DNA of 64,000 nucleotides from the NCBI RefSeq assembly GCF_002165135.1, contig NZ_NFZQ01000004.1, positions 248,001-312,000 of the forward strand. Direction: 5' to 3'. Below are positions 53,208 to 62,001 of this stretch, one piece after another. Within the stretch, counting starts at the first letter, position 1. Every line of letters starts with the position of its first letter. The translations under genes were made by a program, and so were the position numbers. The notes under the pieces are model-generated. The model did no database searches. It was not told where the DNA came from and saw only the letters and a program-made list of their open reading frames with translations. The DNA is from Pseudomonas sp. SID14000 (GTDB lineage: Bacteria > Pseudomonadota > Gammaproteobacteria > Pseudomonadales > Pseudomonadaceae).

Positions 53208-54013
53208 ACAGCAGCCTTTGCGTGGGCTGGGTCAGCCACCGGCGCCTGGCGCCGCGCCCCCACGCCTTCCGCTACAGGATCGGCATGTTCTACCTGGACC
53301 TGGACGAGCAAGCCTGGCTGACAGGCCTGTCACGTTGGCTGTGGCGCTGGCGTCTGGCGCCGCTCAGCTGGCACCCGGCAGATTACCTGCCAGCTCGGAC
53401 CCGCTGCGGCGAGACGCTGGCCCAGGCTGCACGCTCGCTGGTGTACAACGCGACGGGAGATATGCCTGAGGGGCCGGTGCACCTGCTCACGCAATTGCGT
53501 TGCTGGGGGCTGTCGTTCAACCCGGTCAGTTTCTATTTCTGCCATGACCGCGACGGACGACTGACGGCAATCCTGCTGGAGGTGCGAAACACGCCATGGC
53601 GTGAACGCTTCCATTACGTGCTGCCGGTCAGTGGAAACCTCGCCAGGCCCTTCACCGTCACCAAGGCCTTTCATGTGTCGCCGTTCATGCCACTGCACAT
53701 GGACTATCGCTTGCACTTTGCCCTGGACGAAGAGCATGTGCGCATCCACATGGAGAACTGGCAAGCCGATCGGAAGGTATTCGAAGCCGACCTGGCCCTG
53801 CAGCGCCAGCCGCTCGATAGAGCCGCCGTGCATCGATACGTACTGGCCTTCCCCTGGATGAGCCTGCGCACCGTCGCGGCCATCTACTGGCAGGCACTGC
53901 GCCTGTTGTTCAAACGCACGCCCATCCATGACCACACGCCCAGCCAGAGTGACCTGGCGCTCGGCCATTCCTGCGAGGACCCTGATGATGTCGAACCCCA
54001 CCCTGAGCGTTAG
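53204..54013 (+). CDS. DUF1365 protein
   Basis: This 269-residue protein starts with GTG at 53204, overlapping the previous stop by 4 bp. DUF1365 marks are HRRLAPRPHAFRYRIGMFYLDLDE at the N-terminus (shorter: RPHAFRYRIGMFYLDL), LTQLRCWGLSFNPVSFYFC and FHVSPFMPLHMDY. The activity is unknown, but it is almost always next to the FAD oxidoreductase and CFA-type methyltransferase, as here. It overlaps the downstream gene by 29 bp. Confidence 0.88.
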   Translation: MNSSLCVGWVSHRRLAPRPHAFRYRIGMFYLDLDEQAWLTGLSRWLWRWRLAPLSWHPADYLPARTRCGETLAQAARSLVYNATGDMPEGPVHLLTQLRCWGLSFNPVSFYFCHDRDGRLTAILLEVRNTPWRERFHYVLPVSGNLARPFTVTKAFHVSPFMPLHMDYRLHFALDEEHVRIHMENWQADRKVFEADLALQRQPLDRAAVHRYVLAFPWMSLRTVAAIYWQALRLLFKRTPIHDHTPSQSDLALGHSCEDPDDVEPHPER

Positions 54014-55250
54014 CAAGTTCGCCGGCCTCGGGCCGTTGTTCGGTGGCCTGGCACGAAACGCCGTGCTCGCCCGCCTGGGCAGTCTGCGCCATGGCCACCT
54101 GCGCCTGCTCAGTCACGGGCAGCAATGGAGCTTCGGTGACGCCGACAGCCCGTTTCAGGCCGAGGTGGAAATCCTTGATGACATCACCTGGAGCCTGATA
54201 GCCGGCAATGGCTCGATCGGTGCTGGCGAAGCCTACATCCACGGCTATTGGCGAAGTCCCGACCTGGCGCTGGTGACTCGTCTGTTTGTCGCAAACCTCG
54301 AGGTACTTGACGCACTCGAGGGGGGGCTGGCCCGCTTCGGCCGCCCTGCCCTGCGGTTGCAGCACAAACTCAACCGCAACAGCAGGCGCGGTGCCCGCCG
54401 CAATATCCTGGCGCACTACGATCTGGGCAATGCCCTGTTCGAGCGGTTGCTGGACCCCACCATGATGTATTCGGCAGCCCGGTTCGAACACCCTGAACAG
54501 ACGCTGGAGCAAGCTCAGTTGCACAAGCTGGAGCGCATCTGCCAGAAGCTGGAACTGTGCCCTGACGACCACCTGCTGGAGATCGGCTGCGGGTGGGGCA
54601 GCCTGGCGATCCACGCCGCCACCCGATATGGCTGCAGAGTGACCACGACGACGCTCTCCGAAGCGCAATACAGCCATACCCTGCAGCGCGTTCAGGCACT
54701 GGGGCTGGAGCAGCGCGTGAAAGTGCTTCGCGAAGACTACCGCGATCTTCAAGGCACCTTCGACAAACTGGTCTCGATCGAGATGATCGAGGCCGTGGGC
54801 CATCGTTACCTGCCGGTGTACTTCCGCCAGTGTGCCTCGCTACTCAAGCCCGACGGCCTGATGCTGTTGCAGGCGATCACCATTCGCGACCAGCGCTATG
54901 CACAGGCGCGGCGGTCGGTCGATTTCATCCAGCGCTACATCTTCCCCGGTGGCGCCCTGCCTTCGTTGAGCGTGTTGCTGGAAACTGCCAGCCGGCACAC
55001 CGCACTCAACCTCTTGCACATGGAAGATTTCGGCCAGGACTATGCCCGCACCCTGCGGCATTGGCGAGAAAACCTGCGCCAGGCACGCGCAGCGTTGACG
55101 GACCTGGGCTATGACGACATGTTTCAGCGCCTGTGGGAATTCTACCTGTGTTACTGCCAAGGCGGCTTCGAGGAGCGCACCATCGGTGTCGCGCATCTGC
55201 TCTGGGCAGCGCCCCAGGCACGGCGCGCGCCCTTGCCTGGCAGTGCCTGA
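53985..55250 (+). CDS. Cyclopropane-fatty-acid-synthase-family methyltransferase
   Basis: The 421-residue SAM-dependent methyltransferase has a SAM site LLEIGCGWGSLAIHAA, VSIEMIEAVGHRYL, QAITIRDQRY and the C-terminal YCQGGFEERTIGVAHLLW, all as in CFA synthases. It methylates an unsaturated phospholipid acyl chain; in this gene set a methyl-branched or furan fatty acid is as likely as a cyclopropane. Two adjacent ATGs exist (53985, 53988), with GAGGA upstream. Confidence 0.9.
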   Translation: MMSNPTLSVSKFAGLGPLFGGLARNAVLARLGSLRHGHLRLLSHGQQWSFGDADSPFQAEVEILDDITWSLIAGNGSIGAGEAYIHGYWRSPDLALVTRLFVANLEVLDALEGGLARFGRPALRLQHKLNRNSRRGARRNILAHYDLGNALFERLLDPTMMYSAARFEHPEQTLEQAQLHKLERICQKLELCPDDHLLEIGCGWGSLAIHAATRYGCRVTTTTLSEAQYSHTLQRVQALGLEQRVKVLREDYRDLQGTFDKLVSIEMIEAVGHRYLPVYFRQCASLLKPDGLMLLQAITIRDQRYAQARRSVDFIQRYIFPGGALPSLSVLLETASRHTALNLLHMEDFGQDYARTLRHWRENLRQARAALTDLGYDDMFQRLWEFYLCYCQGGFEERTIGVAHLLWAAPQARRAPLPGSA

Positions 55251-55738
55251 TGAGCCGTCGCTGGCTGCTCGCCAATGCCTTGTGGCTACAGGCTGGCTGG
55301 TGGCTATGCGTACTGGGGGCCGAAAAGCCCTTCCTGTCGTTGCTGGTGATTCCTGGCCTGGCCGTGCACCTGAGCCTGTGCCCGAACGTCCACGCAGAGG
55401 TCAAGGCGCTGTTGCGCGTAACGCCGGTGGGATGTGTGCTGGACAGCGTGCTGGGCGCGCTGGGCGTGTTCGGTTTCGACACCTGGCCACTGCCGCTGTG
55501 GCTTGCGCTGCTGTGGCTGGTGCTGGCCAGCGGCATGCGCCACAGCCTGGCATGGGCCGACAGGCACTGGCGGCTCGGTGCGCTGGTGGGTGCAGTTGGC
55601 GGCCCTCTGGCCTATCTGAGCGGTGCGAGGTTGGCAAATGTCGACTTGCCCATGGGCACGCTGGAAACCGGCCTGTTACTGGTGCCGATATGGGCCGCTA
55701 CCCTGCCCCTGCTCGCGCGCCTCGCGGTGCGGTGCTGA
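55250..55738 (+). CDS. DUF2878 membrane protein
   Basis: A 162-residue inner-membrane protein with about five helices ([57 protein letters not shown]). It belongs to DUF2878, which commonly accompanies this lipid gene set. Its start overlaps the methyltransferase stop (TGATG). Its last 63 bp overlap the convergent DUF2256 gene. Confidence 0.85.
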   Translation: MSRRWLLANALWLQAGWWLCVLGAEKPFLSLLVIPGLAVHLSLCPNVHAEVKALLRVTPVGCVLDSVLGALGVFGFDTWPLPLWLALLWLVLASGMRHSLAWADRHWRLGALVGAVGGPLAYLSGARLANVDLPMGTLETGLLLVPIWAATLPLLARLAVRC

Positions 55739-55858
55739 CTTGCGGCATCGTTCGGAGCAGTAGCGCACCTGCGCCCAGCAACGCGCCCAGCGCTTGCGCC
55801 AGTTGAACGGCCGCCCACACACCACGCAGATCTTGCTGGGCAAAAGACCCTTTTTCAT
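55676..55858 (-). CDS. DUF2256 zinc-ribbon protein
   Basis: A 60-residue small protein ([20 protein letters not shown]) with a second cysteine pair YCSERCR, giving a four-cysteine zinc site. DUF2256 genes are usually next to cryptochrome/photolyase genes. It overlaps the photolyase stop by 4 bp, as expected for a coupled partner, and overlaps the opposite-strand DUF2878 gene by 63 bp. Confidence 0.85.
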   Translation of the reverse strand: MKKGLLPSKICVVCGRPFNWRKRWARCWAQVRYCSERCRKSAPHREAREQGQGSGPYRHQ

Positions 55859-57381
55859 ATCGGCTGCGCCGCATCGAGTTGTGCCAGCAGTGACTGGCCA
55901 CGCTGCCACACGGCATCGCGACGGTCAGCCGCCATGCCATCGAGGCTTCGATAGACCAGCGCCAGACGCGGGTTAGCCGAAAGTTCGGAGCGATGGCGAA
56001 TCAGAAAATGCCAATACAAGGCATTGAACGGACAGCCATCCTCCTCGGTCACGTGGTCAACCCTGTAACTGCAGGCCTTGCAATGGTCGGACATGCGCTG
56101 GATATAACGACCACTGGCGCAGTAAGGCTTGGACCCCAGGTAGCCGCCGTCGGCGTACATCACCATACCAAGCGTGTTGGGCAGCTCGACCCAGTCGAAG
56201 GCATCCATGTAGACCGCCAGGTACCACTCACAAATCGCGGCTGGGGCGATACCGGCCAGCAAGGCGAAGTTGCCGGTGACCATCAGCCGCTGGATATGGT
56301 GAGCGTAGCCCAGGCGAAGGGTCTGGCCGATGGCCTGCTCCATGCAGCGCATGCGGGTGCGCCCGGTCCAGTAGAATTCCGGCAGCGCCCGCTCGTTGCC
56401 CAGGTAGTTGAGCGCGGCATACTCCGGCATGCGCAGCCAATAGATGCCGCGCACATACTCGCGCCAGCCGATCAACTGGCGGATGAAGCCCTCTGCCGCA
56501 TTGAGCGGCACTCGCCCCTCGCGCCAGGCCTTGTCGACCTCGTCGCACAGGCAACGTACGTCCAGAAGCCCGATGTTCAGCGCCGCACTGATGCGCGCAT
56601 GGAACAGGTACGGCTCGCCCTCGGCCATTGCGTCCTGGTAGTCACCGAACGCCGCCAGGCCGAACTCCAGAAAGTGTTGCCAGAGCTGCAGCGCCTCGGC
56701 ATGGGTCACGGGGTAATCGAAACCGTCGATGGCTCCGTAGTGGTCGCTGAAGCGTTGGCGTACCAGGGCTATCACCGCCGCCGTGATCTCGTCCTGCTCG
56801 AAATGCGCGGCAAAGGGGCCACGTAGCTGGCGCGGCAAGGCCTTGCGATTGTCGCCATCGAGATTCCAGGTTCCACCTGCCGGGCTGCCGTCAGGCTCCA
56901 GCAGCAGGCCGGTACGCTTGCGCATGCCACGGTAGAAGTGCTCCATGCGCAGTTGGCCGCGCTCCCGGGCCCAGCGCGCGAAGGCTTCGCGAGAACAAAG
57001 AAATCGCGTGTCGCGATGCCACACAAGCGGCAGTGCGGCATCGCGCAACGCCTGCTCCAGGCGCCATTCACCGCACTCGGTCAGGTGAATGTGCGTGGCT
57101 CCCAGGGCTTGCTGCCAGCGCCGCAACTCGCCAACGATGCTACCGCTGTTGCCGTCATCGTTGAGTTGCACATAATGCACTTGCCAACCGCGCTCACGCA
57201 GTGCCTGGGCGAAGTGCCGCATGGCGCTGAAGATCAGAACGATCTTCAGTGGATGATGCGGCACGTACCGGGCCTCTCCCTCCACTTCTGCCATCAGCAC
57301 AACATCGCGGGCAGGATCGAGGGCCCTCAGGCTTGCCAGGTCGAACGTCAGCTGGTCACCCAGTACCAGGCCCAGGCGCAT
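55855..57381 (-). CDS. phrB: FeS bacterial cryptochrome/photolyase (PhrB-like)
   Basis: At 508 residues, the N-terminal alpha/beta antenna domain starts [18 protein letters not shown] and the C-terminal helical domain binds FAD. Four cysteines in the pattern of iron-sulfur bacterial photolyases are visible: one in MRCMEQAIG, then C-x2-C-x12-C in [20 protein letters not shown]. Members such as Agrobacterium PhrB repair (6-4) photoproducts with blue light. It sits in the light module, transcribed opposite to the lipid operon. Confidence 0.93.
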   Translation of the reverse strand: MRLGLVLGDQLTFDLASLRALDPARDVVLMAEVEGEARYVPHHPLKIVLIFSAMRHFAQALRERGWQVHYVQLNDDGNSGSIVGELRRWQQALGATHIHLTECGEWRLEQALRDAALPLVWHRDTRFLCSREAFARWARERGQLRMEHFYRGMRKRTGLLLEPDGSPAGGTWNLDGDNRKALPRQLRGPFAAHFEQDEITAAVIALVRQRFSDHYGAIDGFDYPVTHAEALQLWQHFLEFGLAAFGDYQDAMAEGEPYLFHARISAALNIGLLDVRCLCDEVDKAWREGRVPLNAAEGFIRQLIGWREYVRGIYWLRMPEYAALNYLGNERALPEFYWTGRTRMRCMEQAIGQTLRLGYAHHIQRLMVTGNFALLAGIAPAAICEWYLAVYMDAFDWVELPNTLGMVMYADGGYLGSKPYCASGRYIQRMSDHCKACSYRVDHVTEEDGCPFNALYWHFLIRHRSELSANPRLALVYRSLDGMAADRRDAVWQRGQSLLAQLDAAQPI

Positions 57382-57425
57382 CGTTCAGGCTACCCCTGGC
57401 TGGTCAACGTTACCGCTATGCAGAT

Positions 57426-57947
57426 TCATGGCATACCCTCCAGCAGGCGCTGACGCAGTTGTTGATCCCTGGCCCGCGGATCGAGCCAGATGGCGAAGAA
57501 CGCCCGGGCAAAGACCGGGTCGGCGATTGCACGGCTGAGTTTGCCATCGACGTAGAAGCGGCACCCCTGCCCCGGCATGTACAAGCCGGTGATGCGCATC
57601 CCAGGGCGTACATCCACAAACGCCTGCTGCATTGCCTGGGTCCACGCCGTGCGCCGCTGCGGTGTCACGCTATCAGGATCCAGGCGGTACATTTCCTCGA
57701 GGCTGGCCTTTACCAGCATGTCTCTGGACAGCCTTCGGTGATAGGCGAGTTCAAGGGCAAAAGGCCGGCTCCAGTCCTGAACCGGGCCTGCTGCCCATAG
57801 CTGTGCGGTGTAAAGACGCAGGCCGAACCAGGTGAACTCACCGGAGCCCAGCCGTTGCGCCGCCGGGAGCTCCGCTCGCCAGTCCGCCGCCTCGGACAGG
57901 GTTGTCAGTAGCAGGCAAAGCCAGGCCCAACGAGCAGTGTGCCCCAT
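57426..57947 (-). CDS. Exported chalcone-isomerase-like protein
   Basis: The 173-residue protein starts MGHTARWAWLCLLLTTLSEA, a signal peptide, with GAGGT upstream. The rest matches the chalcone-isomerase-like family of bacteria (FTWFGLRLYTAQLW, LELAYHRRLSRDMLVKASLEE, AFFAIWLDPRARD). Bacterial members are periplasmic and probably bind fatty acids or similar compounds. It is divergent from the second light-type promoter and precedes phrB by 44 bp. Confidence 0.85.
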   Translation of the reverse strand: MGHTARWAWLCLLLTTLSEAADWRAELPAAQRLGSGEFTWFGLRLYTAQLWAAGPVQDWSRPFALELAYHRRLSRDMLVKASLEEMYRLDPDSVTPQRRTAWTQAMQQAFVDVRPGMRITGLYMPGQGCRFYVDGKLSRAIADPVFARAFFAIWLDPRARDQQLRQRLLEGMP

Positions 57948-57972
57948 ATTGACCTCGAGCACTCCAAATACC

Positions 57973-58017
57973 TGTACAATATTGGTAATTATGTACAGCT
58001 TTTTACAGGCTTGTACA
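57973..58017. promoter_or_regulatory. Light-module promoter 2 with phased TGTACA sites
   Basis: TGTACA occurs at 57973, 57992 and 58012, spaced 19 and 20 bp apart, about two helical turns each. It lies between the chalcone-isomerase-like gene and the divergent SDR gene, so it can serve both. The same hexamer occurs in promoter 1. Confidence 0.72.
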
Positions 58018-58106
58018 ATTTTTACGTACCGGCCCCGAAGCGACATGTCGGCGGAACTGGTAAAAGTGGCAGACATTCGGTGGTGTCCGGAAAAGGAGGT
58101 AGTTCA

Positions 58107-58877
58107 GTGAGCCTTGTCAATGACCTTCACTCTCCCGCCAACGTACTGGTCTGCGGAGCCAGCCAGGGGATTGGCCTTGCACTGTGCGCGCAGTTGCTGG
58201 CGCGCGACGATATCGGGCGGGTGTTTGCCGTCTCGCGACATGCCACCAGCAGCCCCGCGCTGGATGCCTTGTTCGCCAAGCACCCGCGTCAGTTGATTCG
58301 TATCGATTGCGACGCGTGCTCCGAAGTGGCACTGCAAACACTGGCAGCTCGGGTGAGCGCCTGTTGCAACCAGCTGAACCTGGTACTCTGCACAATTGGC
58401 GTGCTGCAAGAAGCACCCGCACGGGCCGAAAAAGCCCTGACACAGGTGGATATGGCGGGGCTGCTGAGCAGTTTCACGACCAACTGTTTCGCACCTGTCC
58501 TGCTGCTCAGGCATTTGCTGCCCTTGTTGCGACAGCAACCGATGACCTTTGTGGCACTGTCGGCGCGAGTCGGGTCGATCAGCGACAATCATCTTGGCGG
58601 GTGGTACAGCTATCGCGCCAGCAAGGCCGCGCTCAACCAGCTTCTGCGCACTGCAAGCATCGAGCTCAAACGACTGAACCCCGCCGCCACGATACTATTG
58701 CTGCATCCCGGGACCACCGACACCCGCCTTTCCCAGCCCTTTCAGGGCAATGTGGCCCCGGGAAAACTGTTCTCGCCGGCATTTGCCGCGACATGCATTC
58801 TAGAGCTCGTGAGCCGACACGGCCCAAAGCAGAGCGGTACATTCTGGGCGTGGGACGGCACACCGATTGCCTGGTGA
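58107..58877 (+). CDS. Short-chain dehydrogenase/reductase (light module)
   Basis: This 256-residue SDR has cofactor loop VCGASQGIGLALCAQLL, catalytic YSYRASKAALNQLL and a serine in ALSARVGS. The start is GTG at 58107 with AGGAGG 7 bp upstream; an open frame to 57939 crosses the operator block. It is similar to C-factor-like SDRs. Its substrate is unknown, and it probably belongs to the light regulon through the shared promoter. Confidence 0.87.
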   Translation: MSLVNDLHSPANVLVCGASQGIGLALCAQLLARDDIGRVFAVSRHATSSPALDALFAKHPRQLIRIDCDACSEVALQTLAARVSACCNQLNLVLCTIGVLQEAPARAEKALTQVDMAGLLSSFTTNCFAPVLLLRHLLPLLRQQPMTFVALSARVGSISDNHLGGWYSYRASKAALNQLLRTASIELKRLNPAATILLLHPGTTDTRLSQPFQGNVAPGKLFSPAFAATCILELVSRHGPKQSGTFWAWDGTPIAW

Positions 58878-58908
58878 CTCCAGAGCGGGCATGGCTTGGG
58901 TTCTTCCG

Positions 58909-59463
58909 TCAGCTGAACACCCAGAGCACGCGGGTGGGCTTGTCGGTGAGGTTGGCGTAACGAAAACTGGCGTGGGGTTGCAGCTGAAAACTGTCACTGG
59001 CGCGCAGCGTTACCGGCTCGCCGCCATCCAGCCAGACGGTCAGTTCGCCTTCGAGCACGAAGCAGCCCTGCTCCGAGCTGTCGTCCAGGTACTCCTCGCC
59101 ACTGCTGGCCCCAGGTTCCAGGTGGCTGTCGAGCATGGAGAACGCACCCGTTATCGTGGGGGATGCCAGCACATCGGTGATGCCACCGGCCAGGTGAAGG
59201 GTACGACGCTCGTGAGGACGGGTGACCCAGTCGAGTTCGCGGGGCTTGTCCAGCTTGTAGAAATAGGCCGTGGAGACGCCGAGCTCTTCGCTGATCGCCG
59301 TGAGATCGGCCACGGTTGGGCGGGATACGCCCCGTTCGACCTGGGAAAGAAAGCCCACCGAACGGCCGATGCGCTGGGCCAGTTCGCCCAGCGTCAGGCC
59401 CTTGAACTTGCGCAGGTCGCGAATCAGTACGGCCAGGCTTTCGATCTCTTCGTGCACTTTCAT
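58909..59463 (-). CDS. pauR: PauR/PuuR-like XRE-cupin regulator, copy A
   Basis: The 184-residue protein has an N-terminal XRE helix-turn-helix (LTLGELAQRIGRSVGFLSQV, about residues 27-46) and a C-terminal cupin domain (HLEPGASSGE, CFVLEGELTVWL). It is very similar to copy B at 63376 along its whole length. PauR/PuuR-type repressors sense putrescine or other polyamines and control their catabolism. It lies downstream of the aminotransferase gene but has its own upstream region with a TGAAAAGTACATGA element (59502-59515). Confidence 0.87.
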   Translation of the reverse strand: MKVHEEIESLAVLIRDLRKFKGLTLGELAQRIGRSVGFLSQVERGVSRPTVADLTAISEELGVSTAYFYKLDKPRELDWVTRPHERRTLHLAGGITDVLASPTITGAFSMLDSHLEPGASSGEEYLDDSSEQGCFVLEGELTVWLDGGEPVTLRASDSFQLQPHASFRYANLTDKPTRVLWVFS

Positions 59464-59610
59464 GGTTGAATCGCGACTTTCGGACGGGAAAATTGATGCC
59501 CTGAAAAGTACATGATTCATCTCACAAAGCAAGATACTTCGCGGCATTGCAAGATGCCGGCAACGATATGCCTGCGACTGTCTAGCCCAGACTCTAGAAG
59601 TTGGTGCGAT

Positions 59611-59700
59611 CCCTGTGGGAGCGGGTTTACCCGCGAACACGGACGAAGTCCGTGCCATCCACCGCGGCGTCTGCTTCGCGGGTAAACCCGCTCCTACAGG
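59611..59700. repeat. REP/BIME pair
   Basis: Inverted copies CCTGTGGGAGCGGGTTTACC and its mirror, with core GTTTACCCGCG, form a third REP class in this window. They lie directly past the aminotransferase stop. Confidence 0.85.
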
Positions 59701-59716
59701 TATCAGACCCAGACGC

Positions 59717-61075
59717 TCAGCGAACAGCCGCGTATGTGAGGTCCAGGCACTTGCGGGCTTTTTCCACCAGTTCGTCGATCTCCTCAATGCTGATCACCAG
59801 CGGCGGCGCGATGATCATGGTGTCGCCCACGGCGCGCATGATCAGGCCGTTGTCGAAGCAGTGCTGGCGACAGATCATGCCAATACCTTTGCCTTCGTAG
59901 CGGGCGCGGGTGGCCTTGTCTTTCACCAGCTCGATCGCGCCGAGCATGCCCAGGCCGCGCACTTCGCCTACCAGTGGGTGGTCGGCCAGCTCGCGCAGGC
60001 GTTGTTGCAGGTAAGGAGCGGTTTTGTCGTGTACCTGTTCGATGATCTGTTCGTCACGCAAGATCCGCAGGTTCTCCAGGCCTACCGCAGCCGCCACCGG
60101 GTGGCCGGAATAGGTGAAGCCGTGGTTGAAGTCACCGCCTTCGCTGATGACCTTGGCCACTTCGTCACGCACGATCACGCCGCCCATGGGGATGTAGCCG
60201 GAGGTAAGGCCCTTGGCGATGGTCATCAGGTCGGGTTTGAGGTCATAGTAGTCAGAGCCGAACCACTCGCCGGTACGGCCGAAACCGCAGATCACTTCGT
60301 CGGCGACAAACAGGATGTCGTACCTGGCAAGGATCTCCTTCACCTTCGGCCAGTAGGTCTGCGGTGGGATGATCACGCCGCCAGCGCCCTGGATCGGCTC
60401 GGCGATGAAGGCAGCGACGTTGTCCACGCCAACTTCTAGGATCTTCTTCTCCAGCTGTTCGGCCGCCCATACGCCGAAGTCGGCCTCGGTCATGTCGCCG
60501 CCTTCGCCATACCAGTACGGCTGCGGGATGTGCACGATATCCGGGATCAGCCCGCCCTGCTGGTGCATGCCGCTCATGCCGCCCAGGCTCGCCCCGGCCA
60601 CGGTGGAGCCGTGGTAACCGTTGATACGGCCGATGATGACCTTCTTGTTCTTCTGGCCCTTGATCGCCCAGTAATGGCGGACCATGCGCAGCACGGTGTC
60701 GTTGCCTTCGGAGCCGGAACCGGTGAAGAACACATGGTTCATACCTTGCGGGGCCACATCTGCGATGGCCTTGGCCAGCTCCAGCGCGGGCGGATGCGCA
60801 GTCTGGAAGAACAGGTTGTAGTACGGCAGCTGCTTCATCTGCTGGCAGGCGACGTCGGCCAGCTCATCGCGGCCATAGCCCACCGCCACGCACCAAAGGC
60901 CCGCCATGCCATCGAGAATCTTGTGGCCTTCGCTGTCCCAGAGGTACACCCCCTTGGCCGAGGTGATGATGCGCGGGCCTTTCTCGGCCAGTTGCCTGAC
61001 ATCGCTGAACGGGGCCAGATGATGGTCGCGGCTCATCGCTTGCCAGGCGAGGGTCTGCGAATTCTGCTCACTCAT
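59717..61075 (-). CDS. spuC: Putrescine/polyamine-pyruvate aminotransferase (SpuC-like)
   Basis: A 452-residue class III PLP aminotransferase. [49 protein letters not shown] (with the PLP-contacting Asp) and the lysine in [15 protein letters not shown] are visible. It matches SpuC-type enzymes, which move the amino group of putrescine or cadaverine to pyruvate. The start [11 protein letters not shown] at 61075 gives the normal N-terminus. It is in the polyamine run with spuA- and spuI-like genes. Confidence 0.92.
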   Translation of the reverse strand: MSEQNSQTLAWQAMSRDHHLAPFSDVRQLAEKGPRIITSAKGVYLWDSEGHKILDGMAGLWCVAVGYGRDELADVACQQMKQLPYYNLFFQTAHPPALELAKAIADVAPQGMNHVFFTGSGSEGNDTVLRMVRHYWAIKGQKNKKVIIGRINGYHGSTVAGASLGGMSGMHQQGGLIPDIVHIPQPYWYGEGGDMTEADFGVWAAEQLEKKILEVGVDNVAAFIAEPIQGAGGVIIPPQTYWPKVKEILARYDILFVADEVICGFGRTGEWFGSDYYDLKPDLMTIAKGLTSGYIPMGGVIVRDEVAKVISEGGDFNHGFTYSGHPVAAAVGLENLRILRDEQIIEQVHDKTAPYLQQRLRELADHPLVGEVRGLGMLGAIELVKDKATRARYEGKGIGMICRQHCFDNGLIMRAVGDTMIIAPPLVISIEEIDELVEKARKCLDLTYAAVR

Positions 61076-61144
61076 TGACTTCACTCCATCGAGTTGCGCA
61101 GCCGTGCTGCACAGGTACTTTTTGTAATTGGGAACAGTCACTAT

Positions 61145-61918
61145 TCAGGCGGACTTCAACAGCATCTGGCGCAGTACCGAGCGATGCCGGCAAGCCTTGC
61201 CGAAGGACTGGAAGATGGTCAGGTAATGCGGGTTGTCCATGACCTGGTACTCGGGGTGCCATTGCACGGCCAGGGCAAAACCCTTGCTGTTCTCGACCGA
61301 AATCGCTTCCACCAGGCCATCGGGTGCCAGCGCCTCCACCCTCAGCCCTGGGGCCAGTACATCGATGCCCTGGCCGTGGATGGAATTGACGTCGATGATC
61401 GCCGGCAAGCCCATGCGGTCAAGCATGCCGCCGGGCTCTATATGCAAGGCGTGACGCGGGCCATACTGCTTTTCGATGGGCTCCCCCTTGCCTTCGCGGT
61501 GGTCCATGAACACGCCGGTCTCGTGGACCTTCTGGTGCAGGGTGCCGCCCAGCGCCACATTCATTTCCTGGAAACCACGGCAAATGCCGAGCACTGGCAC
61601 ACCGGCGGCGATGGCCGCACGCATCAACGGCAACGTGGTGGCATCACGCAGCGGGTCGTGATGGGTGCCCGCTGCACTGGCCGGGCCGTTGTAGTGGAAC
61701 GGTTCGATATTGGACGGCGAGCCGGTGAAGATCAGCCCATCTACCACGTCGAGAATATCAGCGCTGTCCATCAGGTCTGCGAGGCTGGGTATCACAATGG
61801 GCAGCCCACATGCTGCCTTGGCCGCCGCGCGCGCGTACTTCTCGCTGATGGTCTGGGTTGCATGCAGCTCGATCATGCTGGTGCATGCGGTGATGCCGAT
61901 AACGGGCACACGTGGCAT
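61145..61918 (-). CDS. spuA: Gamma-glutamyl-GABA hydrolase (SpuA/PuuD-like)
   Basis: This 257-residue class I glutamine amidotransferase-like hydrolase has the nucleophile cysteine in LGICRGFQEMN and the histidine/glutamate in QWHPEYQ. It cleaves gamma-glutamyl-gamma-aminobutyrate to glutamate and GABA in the gamma-glutamylation pathway of putrescine. The start at 61918 has GGAGGAAG directly upstream. The oxidase (PuuB/SpuB) of the pathway is not in this window. Confidence 0.9.
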   Translation of the reverse strand: MPRVPVIGITACTSMIELHATQTISEKYARAAAKAACGLPIVIPSLADLMDSADILDVVDGLIFTGSPSNIEPFHYNGPASAAGTHHDPLRDATTLPLMRAAIAAGVPVLGICRGFQEMNVALGGTLHQKVHETGVFMDHREGKGEPIEKQYGPRHALHIEPGGMLDRMGLPAIIDVNSIHGQGIDVLAPGLRVEALAPDGLVEAISVENSKGFALAVQWHPEYQVMDNPHYLTIFQSFGKACRHRSVLRQMLLKSA

Positions 61919-62001
61919 ATCTTCCTCCGGCAAATCCATATTGCGCGTTGTATTGAAACAGTAGAAAGGCAGGTGCAGCGTCGCTGTTCGAACCTCGGCA
62001 C

